Below are positions 15,887 to 24,452 of a DNA stretch of 64,000 nucleotides, piece after piece. The DNA is from Streptomyces sp. BHT-5-2 (GTDB taxonomy: Bacteria; Actinomycetota; Actinomycetes; Streptomycetales; Streptomycetaceae): assembly GCF_019774615.1 (NCBI RefSeq), contig NZ_CP081496.1, positions 1,426,001-1,490,000 on the forward strand, written 5' to 3'. The notes beneath the pieces are model-generated. The model saw only the letters and a program-made list of their open reading frames with translations, made no database searches and had not been told where the DNA came from. The position numbers and the translations under genes were made by a program. Positions within the stretch are counted from its first letter, which is position 1. The number at the start of each line of letters is the position of its first letter.

Positions 15887-17020
15887 GTGGACTTCACCTT
15901 CACCGAGGAACAACAGGCAGCCGTCGAAGCAGCACAGGCCGTCTTCTCGGATGTCGCCCCCGACGGCGTCCCCAGCCCGGCACTCGCCCACGGCCCCGTC
16001 GCCGACGACTTCGACCGCCCCCTGTGGCGCACCCTCGCCGACGCCGACCTCCTCGGCCTCCCCGTCCCACCCGAGCACGGCGGCGCCGGCCTCGACCCGA
16101 TCGCCCTCTGCCTCGTGCTCCGTGAATCCGCCAAGGTCCTCGCCCGCGTCCCGCTCCTGGAGACCTACGCCGCCGCGCACACCCTCCGACACCACGCGAC
16201 CGCCGACCTGCGCGCCGACATCCTGCCCCGACTCGCCACCGGCGACCTCGTCCTCACCGCCGCCACCGGCGGCCGCACCGGCCACGACCCCGCCGAACTC
16301 GCGGTCACCGCCCGGCAGGACGGCACCGCCTGGACCCTCGACGGCACCCACACCGCCGTTCCCTGGGCCCACACCGCCGACCGCGTCCTGCTCCCCGCCC
16401 ACACCCCCGACGGCCGCACCGTCCTCGCCCTCGTCCCCTGCGATCGCACCGGCCTCACCCTCGGCGACCAGATATCCACCACCGGCGAGCGCCACGCCGA
16501 GATCCGCCTCGACTCCGTACGTGCCGGCGCCCGGGACATCCTCACCGACCCGGCCGCCTGGGACACCCTGCGCGACCTGCTCACCACCGGCACCTGCGCA
16601 CTCGCCCTCGGCCTCGGCGCACGTGTCCTGGCCATGACCAGCGACTACACCGGAAAGCGCGAGCAGTTCGGCCACCCGCTGGCCACCTTCCAGGCCGTCG
16701 CCGTCCAGACCGCCGACCGCTTCATCGACCTGCGCGCCATGGAAGCCACCCTCTGGCAGGCGGCCTGGCGCCTCACCACCGGAGCGGCGGGACCGCTACC
16801 GCCCGCCGGGGACATCGCGGTCGCCAAGATCTGGGCCTCCGAGGGCGTCCGCCGCATCGTCCAGACCGCCCAGCACCTGCACGGCGGCTTCGGCGCCGAC
16901 ACCGACTACCCGCTGCACCGCTACCACGCCTGGGCCAAACAGCTCGAACTCTCCCTCGGCCCGGCCGCCGCCCACGAGGAGGCACTCGGCGAACTCCTCG
17001 CCGCGCACCCCCTCAGCTGA
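15887..17020 (+). CDS. Acyl-CoA dehydrogenase family protein
   Basis: The 377-residue flavoprotein has the three-part acyl-CoA dehydrogenase fold: N-terminal helices (MDFTFTEEQQAAVEAAQAVF), a middle beta domain (about 120-215), and a C-terminal helical FAD domain (YTGKREQFGHPLATFQAVA; HLHGGFGADTDYPLHRYHAW). It resembles the FadE-type proteins of steroid or side-chain catabolism, which often work as heteromers; the substrate is unknown. GTG at 15887 follows GGGAGGA. Although it follows paaE by 111 bp, it has its own KstR-like palindrome. Confidence 0.85.
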   Translation: MDFTFTEEQQAAVEAAQAVFSDVAPDGVPSPALAHGPVADDFDRPLWRTLADADLLGLPVPPEHGGAGLDPIALCLVLRESAKVLARVPLLETYAAAHTLRHHATADLRADILPRLATGDLVLTAATGGRTGHDPAELAVTARQDGTAWTLDGTHTAVPWAHTADRVLLPAHTPDGRTVLALVPCDRTGLTLGDQISTTGERHAEIRLDSVRAGARDILTDPAAWDTLRDLLTTGTCALALGLGARVLAMTSDYTGKREQFGHPLATFQAVAVQTADRFIDLRAMEATLWQAAWRLTTGAAGPLPPAGDIAVAKIWASEGVRRIVQTAQHLHGGFGADTDYPLHRYHAWAKQLELSLGPAAAHEEALGELLAAHPLS

Positions 17021-17193
17021 TCGCCGCGCAGCGCATCAGCCGATCGCCGCACCTCAGCCGACGACGGGCGTCAACGGACCGGACGCGCACGGCGAAGGTC
17101 CGCCGTCGGGCACCGCTCGGGGCGGCGGGGGCGGCACCGTCAGGGCAGCGCCAACGGGGGGAAGCCGCCAGCGGCCCCGCCAGGAGCAACGCC

Positions 17194-17538
17194 CTAGACG
17201 ATCGTCCCCACGCCGCCGTTGCCGTCCGACACCGGACGCCCGGCCGCCTCCCACGCCTGCATACCGCCCTCGACGTTCACCGCGTCCAGGCCCTGCCCGA
17301 CCAGATACTGCGCCACCTGGGCCGACCGCCCGCCGACCCGGCACAGCACGAAGATCCTGCCGCCCTCGGGCGCAGCCTCCGTCAACTCCCCGTAACGGGC
17401 GACGAATTCGCTCATCGGGATGTGCAGCGCGCCCTCGGCGTGCCCGGCCGCCCACTCGTCGTCCTCACGGACGTCCAGCAGGAAGTCCTCGGGCGTGAGG
17501 GCATCGACACCGACCGTGGGCACAGAACCAAATTGCAT
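17194..17538 (-). CDS. Rhodanese-like domain protein
   Basis: The 114-residue single rhodanese domain has the active-site loop CRVGGRSAQ with its catalytic Cys, and the fold markers FLLDVREDDEWAAGHAEGALHIP. Such proteins carry persulfide sulfur. ATG at 17538. It is 10 bp downstream of the J-domain protein gene and probably co-transcribed. The 170-bp gap to the converging dehydrogenase gene holds no gene. Confidence 0.88.
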   Translation of the reverse strand: MQFGSVPTVGVDALTPEDFLLDVREDDEWAAGHAEGALHIPMSEFVARYGELTEAAPEGGRIFVLCRVGGRSAQVAQYLVGQGLDAVNVEGGMQAWEAAGRPVSDGNGGVGTIV

Positions 17539-17548
17539 GCTTCCGACG

Positions 17549-18514
17549 CTACCCGACCAGCTGCATGAGATACGCCTCGCGTTCCCGGACGTCGGCCAGC
17601 AGCTTCTCGGCGATCTCGTCCAGCAGGGCGTCCGGGTCGTCCGGCGCCATCCTGATCATCGAGCCGATCGCGCTGGCCTCCAGCTCCGCGACGGCGGAGG
17701 ACAGCAGCTCCTTGCGCTCGGCCAGCCACTCCAGCCGGGCGTAGAGCTCCTCGCTCTCGCTCAGCCGCCGCTCGGCGGGCGCCGGACCGGCCTCCCACTC
17801 CCGCACCAGCTCCCGCAGCAACGCCACGTCGCCCCGCCCGTACGCGGCGTTGACCCGCGCGATGAAGCCGTCCCGCCTGGCCCGCTCCGCGTCGTCCCGC
17901 GCCAGGTCCGGATGCGCCCGGCGCACCAGATCGCGGTAGATCTTGCGGGCCTCCTCGCCCGGCCGGACCTTCGGCGGCGGCTGGACGGGCTGGTCCGTCA
18001 GCATCGCGTGCGCCTCGGGGAACAGCCCCTCCGACCCGAGCCAGCCGTGGAACAGCTCCTCCACCTGCGGCATCGGCAGCACCGACGCACGTGCCTCGCG
18101 CGCCTTGCGGATGTCCTCGGGGTCACCGGTGCGCGCCGCCACGGCCTCCGCGATCTGCGCATCCAGCTCGTCCAGCCGCGCGTACAGGGGGCCGAGCCGC
18201 TGGTGGTGCAGCCGGGAGAAGTTCTCCACCTCCACCCGGAAGGTCTCCACCGCGATCTCGAACTCGATCAGAGCCTGCTCGGCCGCCAGCACCGCCTTCG
18301 CCAACCGCCGGGTCCCCTCGTCCCGGGGTTCCGCGCCGTCCCCCGCCCCCTCCGGGCTCGCCCCGGCAGCGGCGGCATCCGGATCGCTCCGCTCCGCGTC
18401 CGGCACCGCCCCGCGGGCATCCGCCGCCCGCGGGGCGGCCGGGTCGCCGAGTGCCCCCGGTACGTCCGGTCGGTCCTGGCCGTCCTGCGCGTTCTCCGCG
18501 TGCGAGTTCGTCAC
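17549..18514 (-). CDS. J-domain-containing protein
   Basis: The 321-residue protein starts at GTG 18514 with an acidic, Ala/Asp-rich leader of about 65 residues, then a long helical region. A DnaJ-like segment follows near residue 190 (KIYRDLVRRAHPDLA), retaining the HPD tripeptide that stimulates DnaK ATPase. A charged helical tail follows. It has no Gly/Phe or zinc-finger region, so it is not a canonical DnaJ. The IS110 element begins about 140 bp upstream. Confidence 0.82.
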   Translation of the reverse strand: MTNSHAENAQDGQDRPDVPGALGDPAAPRAADARGAVPDAERSDPDAAAAGASPEGAGDGAEPRDEGTRRLAKAVLAAEQALIEFEIAVETFRVEVENFSRLHHQRLGPLYARLDELDAQIAEAVAARTGDPEDIRKAREARASVLPMPQVEELFHGWLGSEGLFPEAHAMLTDQPVQPPPKVRPGEEARKIYRDLVRRAHPDLARDDAERARRDGFIARVNAAYGRGDVALLRELVREWEAGPAPAERRLSESEELYARLEWLAERKELLSSAVAELEASAIGSMIRMAPDDPDALLDEIAEKLLADVREREAYLMQLVG

Positions 18515-18660
18515 CCGGTCAGCGTACGGCCCTGGGGGAGGGGGTGCGTGGTGGCGTCCCGGGGGGGGAGGGGTGGGGGTAGAAGGCGGAAAGGGGGCGA
18601 GGGAGGGAGCAGGCGCGATTGGCGCTGGCCGGCGTGGTTCGCCCCCTGGGGCCCCTCCCC

Positions 18661-18893
18661 ATTACCTTCTTGGTGGCCCCGCAATGGGGCGCCCGGCCTT
18701 CGGAGTTGGCATGACTTTCTCCCCCTGTCGAACGTATGGCCTGGGGGGTGGTGTCACCGGCTCCGGAGGCATCGACAGACCGCTGATTAGGGGCATGACC
18801 ACCGGCTTGTCCGCAGGTCGGGAGGCTCTTCGTAATGTGGATGTGGCGATCGGTGCCGTGGGACGGCCGGGCGGGAACGACCAGAGGACGCAC
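18661..18893 (+). ncRNA. Probable bridge RNA region of the IS110 element
   Basis: IS110 transposases are guided by a bridge RNA encoded in the non-coding end next to the transposase. This 233-bp segment has a short hairpin, GCCCC-gcaat-GGGGC (18676-18690), conserved with compensatory change in the copy at 37.2 kb, then blocks GGCATGACT and GCTGATTAG also shared with that copy. Target- and donor-binding loops were not resolved by eye, and exact RNA ends are unknown. Confidence 0.5.
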
Positions 18894-20096
18894 GTGATCG
18901 ACGTCAGTGAGATCGGCGCCTTCCTCGGCCTGGACGTCGGCAAGAGCGAACACCACGCCACCGCCGTCACTCCGGCCGGAAGGAAGGCCTTCGACAAGCG
19001 GCTGCCCAACAGCGAACCCAAGCTCCGCGACGTGTTCGCCAAGCTGAAAGCCAAGCACGGCACCGTGCTCGTGGTCGTCGACCAGCCCGCCTCCATCGGC
19101 GCCCTGCCGCTGGCCGTGGCCCGCGACATGGACTGCCCCGTGGCTTACCTGCCGGGCCTGACGATGCGGCGGATCGCCGACCTCTACCCCGGTGAAGCCA
19201 AAACCGACGCCCGCGACGCCTTCATCATCGCGGACGCGGCCCGGTCGATGCCGCACACTCTGCGGGCCGTCGAGCTTGCCGACGAGGCAGTAGCCGAGCT
19301 GGAAATGATCGTGGGTTTCGACGACGACCTGGCCGGCGAAGCCACCCGCATCAGCAACAGACTGCGGGGACTGCTGACACAGATCCACCCGTCGCTGGAA
19401 CGGGTACTGGGACCGCGAATGCAGCACCCAGCCGTGCTCAAGCTGCTCGACCAGTGCGGTTCGCCGGCCCAGGTCCGCAAGGCCGGACGGCGTCGGCTGG
19501 TGAACCTGATCCGCCCAAAGGCACCACGGATGGCGGAACGGCTCGTCGATGACATCTTCACCGCCCTGGACGAGCAGACAGTGGTCGTGCCAGGCACGGC
19601 CGCGGCCGCATTGATCGTCCCCAGCCTCGCCAGCTCGCTCCAGTCGGTACTTGACCAGCGCAAACTCCTCGCCACAAGGATCGAGGAACTGCTGGAGGCT
19701 CACCCTCTTTCCAAGGTCCTGACGTCCATGCCGGGGATCGGCGTCAGGACCGGAGCACGCATCCTCATCGACATCGGCGACGCCAGCAGCTTCCCCAGCG
19801 CCGCCCACCTCGCCGCCTACGCCGGCCTCGCCCCGGCAACCCGCAGTTCCGGGTCCTCCATCCGCGGCGAACAGCCATCGCGCAGAGGAAACAAACAGCT
19901 CAAACGCGCCTTCTTCCTCTCCGCGTTCGCCGCCCTGGCCGACCCCGTCTCCAGGGCCTACTACGACAAGAAGATCGCCCAGGGAAAACACCACACCCAA
20001 GCCCTCCTCTGCCTCGCCAGACGACGAGCCGACGTGCTCTTCGCCATGCTCCGCGACGGCACCTTCTACCAACCCCAACCAGCCCCCACGGGTTGA
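18894..20096 (+). CDS. IS110-family transposase (DEDD recombinase)
   Basis: The 400-residue recombinase has an N-terminal RuvC-like DEDD domain with Asp14 (FLGLDVGKSEHH), Asp63 (VVVDQPAS), and Asp105 and Asp108 (KTDARDAFIIAD). Its C-terminal transposase-20 domain (LTSMPGIGVRTGARIL; LAAYAGLAPATRSSGSS) carries the probable catalytic serine. Length and domains look intact, so it may be active. GTG at 18894 follows AGAGGA; the in-frame stretch upstream is non-coding IS end. Confidence 0.93.
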   Translation: MIDVSEIGAFLGLDVGKSEHHATAVTPAGRKAFDKRLPNSEPKLRDVFAKLKAKHGTVLVVVDQPASIGALPLAVARDMDCPVAYLPGLTMRRIADLYPGEAKTDARDAFIIADAARSMPHTLRAVELADEAVAELEMIVGFDDDLAGEATRISNRLRGLLTQIHPSLERVLGPRMQHPAVLKLLDQCGSPAQVRKAGRRRLVNLIRPKAPRMAERLVDDIFTALDEQTVVVPGTAAAALIVPSLASSLQSVLDQRKLLATRIEELLEAHPLSKVLTSMPGIGVRTGARILIDIGDASSFPSAAHLAAYAGLAPATRSSGSSIRGEQPSRRGNKQLKRAFFLSAFAALADPVSRAYYDKKIAQGKHHTQALLCLARRRADVLFAMLRDGTFYQPQPAPTG

Positions 20097-20159
20097 CGAA
20101 ACCCATAGGGGCACCCCCCCGCCCCCTCCCGCGCCCACCCCCGTAGAACGCCCCTCCCC

Positions 20160-21752
20160 TCACACCCCGCTTTCCGCCGCGATGCGGCCGTTGCGTATCG
20201 CCGCGACCAGGTCCGCGTGATCCGCTTCCGTGCGCTCCGCGTAGGCCACCGCGAAGGCTGCTATCGCCTCGTCGAGTGACTCGCCCTTGCCGCAGTAGCC
20301 GGCCACTGTGCGCGGGTCGGCACTGTGGGCGTGGGCGCGCGCCAGGAGCGCGCCGGTCATCCGGGCGTAGTCGTCGAGCTGTTCGCCGGACAGCCGGGAC
20401 GGATCCACGCTGCCCTTGCGATTCCGGAACTGCCGTACCTGGAAAGGCAGTCCCGCGCCCGGACCAGCGCCCGGCGCCCCCGCAGCACTCTGCCGTTCAC
20501 CCCCTGCTATGCCAGGAACACCGGATACACCACGCCTCCCACGTATCCCGTCCGCAGCACCCGCCGCACCCGCTATGTCTGCCGGATCCACTGCGCTCGC
20601 AGCGTCCACCGGGCCCACTGTGCCGCCCGCCGCGGCCGTCACATCCGCCGCGCCCTCCCCCACCGTCGTCCACCCCAGCAGCAGGTCGCTGACCACCTGC
20701 ATCCGTCGTTGTCCGAGCACCACGCGCCGCCCCTCGTGTTCCGACGGGGGTGACGGGAAGCCGGCCTTCGTCACATAGGGCGCCAGTGCCGAGCGGCGGG
20801 CCTCCTTCACCTGGAGGACCAGGGGCTCGCCGCGGTGGTCCAGCAGCAGCACCACATACGACCGCAGTCCGACGCTGCCGGTCCCGACTATGCGGAAGGC
20901 GACGTCGTGCACCGCGTACCGGGCCAGGAGCGGCAGCCGGTCCTCGGGGAGCGTCGCCAGATAGGCGGCGAGCGACGAGGCCACCGCCGCGGCCTCCGCG
21001 TCCGGCACCCGGCGCAGCACCGGCGGCGCGTCGACGAACCGCAGGCCGCCGTCCGGCCCGCGCTCGGTGGACTTCGCCGCGAACCGCGCGCTGGTGTTCC
21101 TGCGCGCCTTGGCCTCGACCCGTTCCAGGGTGCCCAGCAGGTCCCGGGCGTCGGTGTGCGAGACGAGTTCCTCGTCGGCGACGGCGTTCCACGCGTCCGT
21201 CACCGGGAGCTTGGCCAGCAGCCACATGGTGCGGCGGTAGGCGCCGGCGGCGTCCTGGGCCGCGGCCCGGCAGTCGTCCTCGCTCGCGCCGGCTTCCCGG
21301 CCGGCGAGGACCATCGACGTGGCGAGCCGTTTGACGTCCCATTCCCAGGGGCCGTGGACGGTCTCGTCGAAGTCGTTGAGGTCGATGACCAGCCCGCCGC
21401 GGGCGTCGGCGTAGACGCCGAAGTTCGCGGCATGCGCGTCTCCGCAGATCTGGGCCCCGATGCCGGTGACGGGGCCTTCCGCCAGGTCGTGGGCCATCAG
21501 CCCGGCCGAGCCGCGGAGGAAGGCGAAGGGGCCGGCGGCCATCCGCCCGACCCTTATCGGCGTCAGCTCGGGCAACCGGCCGGCGTTGGACTCCTCGACC
21601 GACGCCACCGCGTCCGGTCGCCCGGCCGTGATCCGCAGTACCGCCTGCTCGCCGCGCGGCAGTTGCTCCCGCAGCGCCCGCCCCACGGCCTTGGCCGACG
21701 GCCCCTCCTCGTCCGCCCTGGCGAACCCCGGTACGTACGGCACGCGCGTCAT
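20160..21752 (-). CDS. DUF2252 family protein
   Basis: The 530-residue protein has the DUF2252 core, distantly kinase-like: MAAGPFAFLRGSAGLMAHDL, then IGAQICGDAHAANFGVYAD and LNDFDETVHGPWEWDVKRLATS, whose D-A-H-N and D-F-D resemble a phosphotransferase catalytic loop. The biochemical role is unknown. About residues 365-435 form an Ala/Gly/Val-rich low-complexity insert that splits the conserved tract between LLGWTTVG and FQVRQFRNRKGSVD. ATG at 21752. Confidence 0.88.
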   Translation of the reverse strand: MTRVPYVPGFARADEEGPSAKAVGRALREQLPRGEQAVLRITAGRPDAVASVEESNAGRLPELTPIRVGRMAAGPFAFLRGSAGLMAHDLAEGPVTGIGAQICGDAHAANFGVYADARGGLVIDLNDFDETVHGPWEWDVKRLATSMVLAGREAGASEDDCRAAAQDAAGAYRRTMWLLAKLPVTDAWNAVADEELVSHTDARDLLGTLERVEAKARRNTSARFAAKSTERGPDGGLRFVDAPPVLRRVPDAEAAAVASSLAAYLATLPEDRLPLLARYAVHDVAFRIVGTGSVGLRSYVVLLLDHRGEPLVLQVKEARRSALAPYVTKAGFPSPPSEHEGRRVVLGQRRMQVVSDLLLGWTTVGEGAADVTAAAGGTVGPVDAASAVDPADIAGAAGAADGIRGRRGVSGVPGIAGGERQSAAGAPGAGPGAGLPFQVRQFRNRKGSVDPSRLSGEQLDDYARMTGALLARAHAHSADPRTVAGYCGKGESLDEAIAAFAVAYAERTEADHADLVAAIRNGRIAAESGV

Positions 21753-21973
21753 GGCGGCCCCCTCCCCTTCAACGCCCTGGTGTCGCGCGGCATCCCGCGT
21801 GTGCCCGGCACACGTGACATCCCCCGCGTCCGTCCGATGCGGCGGCCGTTTCCGGCCCGCCGGTCACCGACGTTACCGATGTTCGTCCGGCGACCGGCGG
21901 GGCTGTGGACAACTCTCGGAGCCGGTCCGGAGCGGCCTGGGACCGACGCCGCCGGAGGCCCCCTGGACGCCCG
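21753..21973. other. Intergenic region upstream of the DUF2252 gene, with a DnaA box
   Basis: The 221-bp gap lies between two leftward genes and must hold the DUF2252 promoter. TGTGGACAA at 21904-21912 is a perfect DnaA box. No gene is seen. Confidence 0.5.
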
Positions 21974-23269
21974 CTAGACGCCCACGGCCTCCTCCATCTC
22001 CTCCTCCGCCCCGGCCCGTTCCGCGGGAGGGCCGGGGGCGTGGCCCGGGGCGCGCTCCGGCATCGTGGCCGCCACCGCGGCCGCGGCCACCGCTCCGGCG
22101 TTGGCCACCGCTTCGGCCTCGACCGCCCGCCGCCGCTTCTCGACCAGCGCCGCCACACCGGTCGTCAGCAGTCCGACGAGCAGCCACACGACGAGGGTCC
22201 AGACGTGTCCGGCGAGGCCGTGGCCGTCGAAGTAGACGTGGCTGCGAGTGCCCTCCACGAAGCCGGCGCCGTTCCAGAAGGAGTGCAGGGCGGCGAAGAA
22301 GCCGTTCTGCATCTCGGGGCGGAAGACGCCGCCGGCGGAGGTGAAGTTGAGCATCACGAACAGCACCATCACGCCGAGCGTGGTCCAGCGCTTGAGGAAG
22401 GTGTGCAGGCCGGTGCCGATGAGCAGGATGCCGGCGGAGTACAGCCAGGCCATGCCCCACAGCCCCCACAGGCCGTGGTCGACGAGGTGGAAGACGGGCC
22501 CGGCGAAGAGACTCCCGAGGATGCTGACCACGAAGGAGGTGCCGATCGCCAGGGCGGCACGGAACCGCATCGGGAGGACGGCGCCGGCGCCGCCGATGAC
22601 GGCGACGGAGGCGTAGGAGCCGATGCTGAGGGCGACGAGCAGGAAGAAGACGCCCTGTCCGGTCGGGTCGTGCGCGGCGGGCGGGGCGACGTCGGTGACC
22701 TTCAGCGGGGCGCCCTGTTGGGCGGCGAGCGGGGTGAAGACCTTCTGGACGACGGTGGCGCTGGTGTCGGAACCGGCGGTGGCCACCAGGAGTTCGGGGC
22801 CGCGCTGCGGGTCGCCGCCACCGGGGGAGGCGGTGGTCCGGCCGGTGGCGTTCGCGCCGTGGGCCCGGTTGCCGCCCGCCAGGTAGGCGCCGAAGATCTC
22901 CTGGTCCTTCAACTGACCGACGGCGGTGGCCCGGTCGGGGACGGTGCGCGCTTCGAGTTCGCCGTGGGCCTTGTCGTTGATCGTCTGGGCCAGCACCTGG
23001 GCGTGGGTGCCCGTTCCGACGACGGCGACGGGCAGATGGTGCGGCGCCGGGTCGGCGAACGCGCCGAGGTAGGCGAGGCCCATGCCGACGCACATCAGCA
23101 GCGGGGTGATCAGGTGGGTCACCACATGGCGCAGGTCGCCGGCCCGGACGGTGCGCCGGTCGCCCGGGTGCTCACTGCGGTGACCGCTCCGGTGGTCGTT
23201 CCGCTGCTCGTTCCACTGGTTGTTCCGCTGGTCGCTTCGGTGGTCGGGACGTCGTCGGTCCGCGGTCAT
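21974..23269 (-). CDS. Multi-pass membrane protein of the YhgE/ABC-2-like type
   Basis: The 431-residue protein has a polar repetitive N-terminus (SDQRNNQWNEQRNDHRSGHR), then a first membrane helix at about 50-72. A large extracytoplasmic domain follows (to about 205), then five hydrophobic helices and an Ala/Glu-rich cytoplasmic tail. One helix, a long loop and a five-helix bundle match ABC-2-like or YhgE/Pip proteins; a role in export is plausible but unproven. ATG at 23269 is preferred to a TTG two codons earlier. It is divergent from a MarR gene with two palindromes between, so it is the probable regulated target. Confidence 0.72.
   Translation of the reverse strand: MTADRRRPDHRSDQRNNQWNEQRNDHRSGHRSEHPGDRRTVRAGDLRHVVTHLITPLLMCVGMGLAYLGAFADPAPHHLPVAVVGTGTHAQVLAQTINDKAHGELEARTVPDRATAVGQLKDQEIFGAYLAGGNRAHGANATGRTTASPGGGDPQRGPELLVATAGSDTSATVVQKVFTPLAAQQGAPLKVTDVAPPAAHDPTGQGVFFLLVALSIGSYASVAVIGGAGAVLPMRFRAALAIGTSFVVSILGSLFAGPVFHLVDHGLWGLWGMAWLYSAGILLIGTGLHTFLKRWTTLGVMVLFVMLNFTSAGGVFRPEMQNGFFAALHSFWNGAGFVEGTRSHVYFDGHGLAGHVWTLVVWLLVGLLTTGVAALVEKRRRAVEAEAVANAGAVAAAAVAATMPERAPGHAPGPPAERAGAEEEMEEAVGV
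23170..23250. repeat. Degenerate 12-bp tandem repeat in the 5' end of the membrane protein gene
   Basis: On the plus strand, units resembling GGTCGTTCCGCT recur about four to five times with mismatches. On the coding strand they give the polar Arg/Asn/His/Gln repeats of the cytoplasmic N-terminus. Confidence 0.6.
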
Positions 23270-23400
23270 GGGCAAGCCTTCTCGGTAGTCGTCCGGGCCG
23301 GGTGCCTGAGGGCCCGGTCGTCGTCGTGCAGCTGTGGCCAGGAGGAGCGGGGCGGGGGTTCCGGCGCCCGGAGGTGGATGGGCAGACGGCCGACCCCGTT

Positions 23401-23442
23401 AGTTGGCAATTACAACTCACATTTCACGTTGTACTATACAAC
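23401..23442. promoter_or_regulatory. Two palindromes in the MarR/membrane-protein divergent promoter
   Basis: AGTTG and CAACT with a 7-nt spacer span 23401-23417. The perfect palindrome GTTGTACTATACAAC spans 23428-23442. Both share the GTTG/CAAC half-site and lie in an AT-richer patch just upstream of the MarR start, as expected for autoregulatory MarR operators. Confidence 0.7.
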
Positions 23443-23464
23443 TAGTTCTCCGAAAGGCAACTCC

Positions 23465-23887
23465 GTGACCCATCGCGACGACTCCGTCGAGACCATCCAG
23501 CAGGAGATGACCGCGTTCGCCCGGCGGGCCCGCGCGGCCGCCGCCCGGATGCACCCGGAGCTCTCCCTGGTCTCCTACACCCTGCTCGCGCACCTCGACG
23601 ACCAGCAGGGATGCCGCGCCACCGACCTCGCGGCCCACTACCACCTGGACAAGTCCACGGTCAGCCGGCAGATCGCCGCGCTGGAGAAGCTCGGTTTCGT
23701 CGAGCGGCGCATCGATCCGGACGACCACCGCGTCCAGGTGCTGCACCCCACCGAGGAGGGCGCCCAGGTGCTCGGCAACGTGACCGCCAGCCGCCGCCAG
23801 GCGTTCCACGAGCGGCTCGCCGACTGGAACGAGGACGACCTCGACCGCTTCGCCTCATATCTGGTGCGCTACAACACCGCCCGGTAG
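23465..23887 (+). CDS. MarR-family transcriptional regulator
   Basis: The 140-residue winged-helix regulator has its recognition helix in CRATDLAAHYHLDKSTVSRQIAALEK (split at about residues 50-75) and the wing at RRIDPDDHRVQVLHPTEEG. GTG at 23465 follows GAAAGG. It is divergent from a multi-pass membrane protein, with two GTTG/CAAC palindromes between. The likely role is ligand-relieved repression of itself and that protein; the ligand is unknown. Confidence 0.88.
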   Translation: MTHRDDSVETIQQEMTAFARRARAAAARMHPELSLVSYTLLAHLDDQQGCRATDLAAHYHLDKSTVSRQIAALEKLGFVERRIDPDDHRVQVLHPTEEGAQVLGNVTASRRQAFHERLADWNEDDLDRFASYLVRYNTAR

Positions 23888-23913
23888 CAGCCCGGTTGAC
23901 GCACCGGGAACCA

Positions 23914-23931
23914 CGGGCGCGCACGCGCCCG
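23914..23931. terminator. Hairpin between convergent marR and hxlR genes
   Basis: CGGGCGCG and CGCGCCCG with a 2-nt centre form a near-perfect palindrome in the 78-bp convergent gap. Confidence 0.6.
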
Positions 23932-23965
23932 GGCCGGCGACCGCCGCCCGGCGCCGTTCGCGGCG

Positions 23966-24328
23966 CTACTTCCGGAAGCGCTCCGGGCACTGCCCGCCGT
24001 CGGCGAGGTAGGTCTCGGCCCAGCGGCCCAGTTCCTTGAGGGCGGGCTCCATGGCCAGGCCGGCCTCGGTGAGCCGGTAGGAGACGCGCAGCGGCGGCCC
24101 GGCGGCGACCTCGCGGACGACCAGGCCGGTGCCGGCCAGTTCCATCAGGCGGTCGGAGAGCATCCGCTCGCTGATGCCGGGGATGGCCCGCCGCAGGTCG
24201 GCGAAGTGAACGGGGCCGGGCATGAGGGTGGCCACGATCAGGCCCGTCCAGCGCTTCCCGAACAGCTCGAAGACGCGTGTCATCCGGCCGTCGACCTGTC
24301 TGCACATCGTCTCGCCCTGGTCCGCCAT
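23966..24328 (-). CDS. HxlR-family (YodB-like) transcriptional regulator
   Basis: The 120-residue HxlR winged-helix protein has RVFELFGKRWTGLIVATL, then the HTH HFADLRRAIPGISERMLSDRL and a C-terminal dimer helix. One cysteine, Cys9, lies near the N-terminus at the position of the redox-sensing Cys of YodB-type proteins (METMCRQVDG-like context), and there is another in GGQCPERF. It is divergent from an azoreductase gene with a TACT-N7-AGTA box between, so it probably represses that gene until electrophile or quinone stress. ATG at 24328. Confidence 0.87.
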   Translation of the reverse strand: MADQGETMCRQVDGRMTRVFELFGKRWTGLIVATLMPGPVHFADLRRAIPGISERMLSDRLMELAGTGLVVREVAAGPPLRVSYRLTEAGLAMEPALKELGRWAETYLADGGQCPERFRK

Positions 24329-24356
24329 GCACCCAGGGTACCGCCCTGCCGTTGGC

Positions 24357-24371
24357 TACTATAGAAAAGTA
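24357..24371. promoter_or_regulatory. TACT-N7-AGTA operator for the HxlR regulator
   Basis: TACT and AGTA separated by ATAGAAA form the box known for Bacillus YodB/CatR-type HxlR repressors. It lies 28 bp upstream of hxlR and 81 bp upstream of the azoreductase gene, suited to control both. Confidence 0.7.
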
Positions 24372-24452
24372 AGTTCCCGTGTTATGAATAGTGACGTACG
24401 GAATTCAACTAGCGGTCGGTCGCACCCGTCCGCCCAGCGAAGGACGATCACC

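Larger units (their letters stand above)
18657..20115 (+). mobile_element. IS110-family insertion sequence
   Basis: One intact DEDD transposase is preceded by a roughly 240-bp non-coding left end, the layout of IS110 elements, which lack terminal inverted repeats. The left edge is set where similarity to the solo end at 37.2 kb begins (CCCCATTAC against CCCCGTTAC). The right edge, shortly after the stop codon, is an estimate. It lies between the J-domain and DUF2252 genes without disrupting either. Confidence 0.75.
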
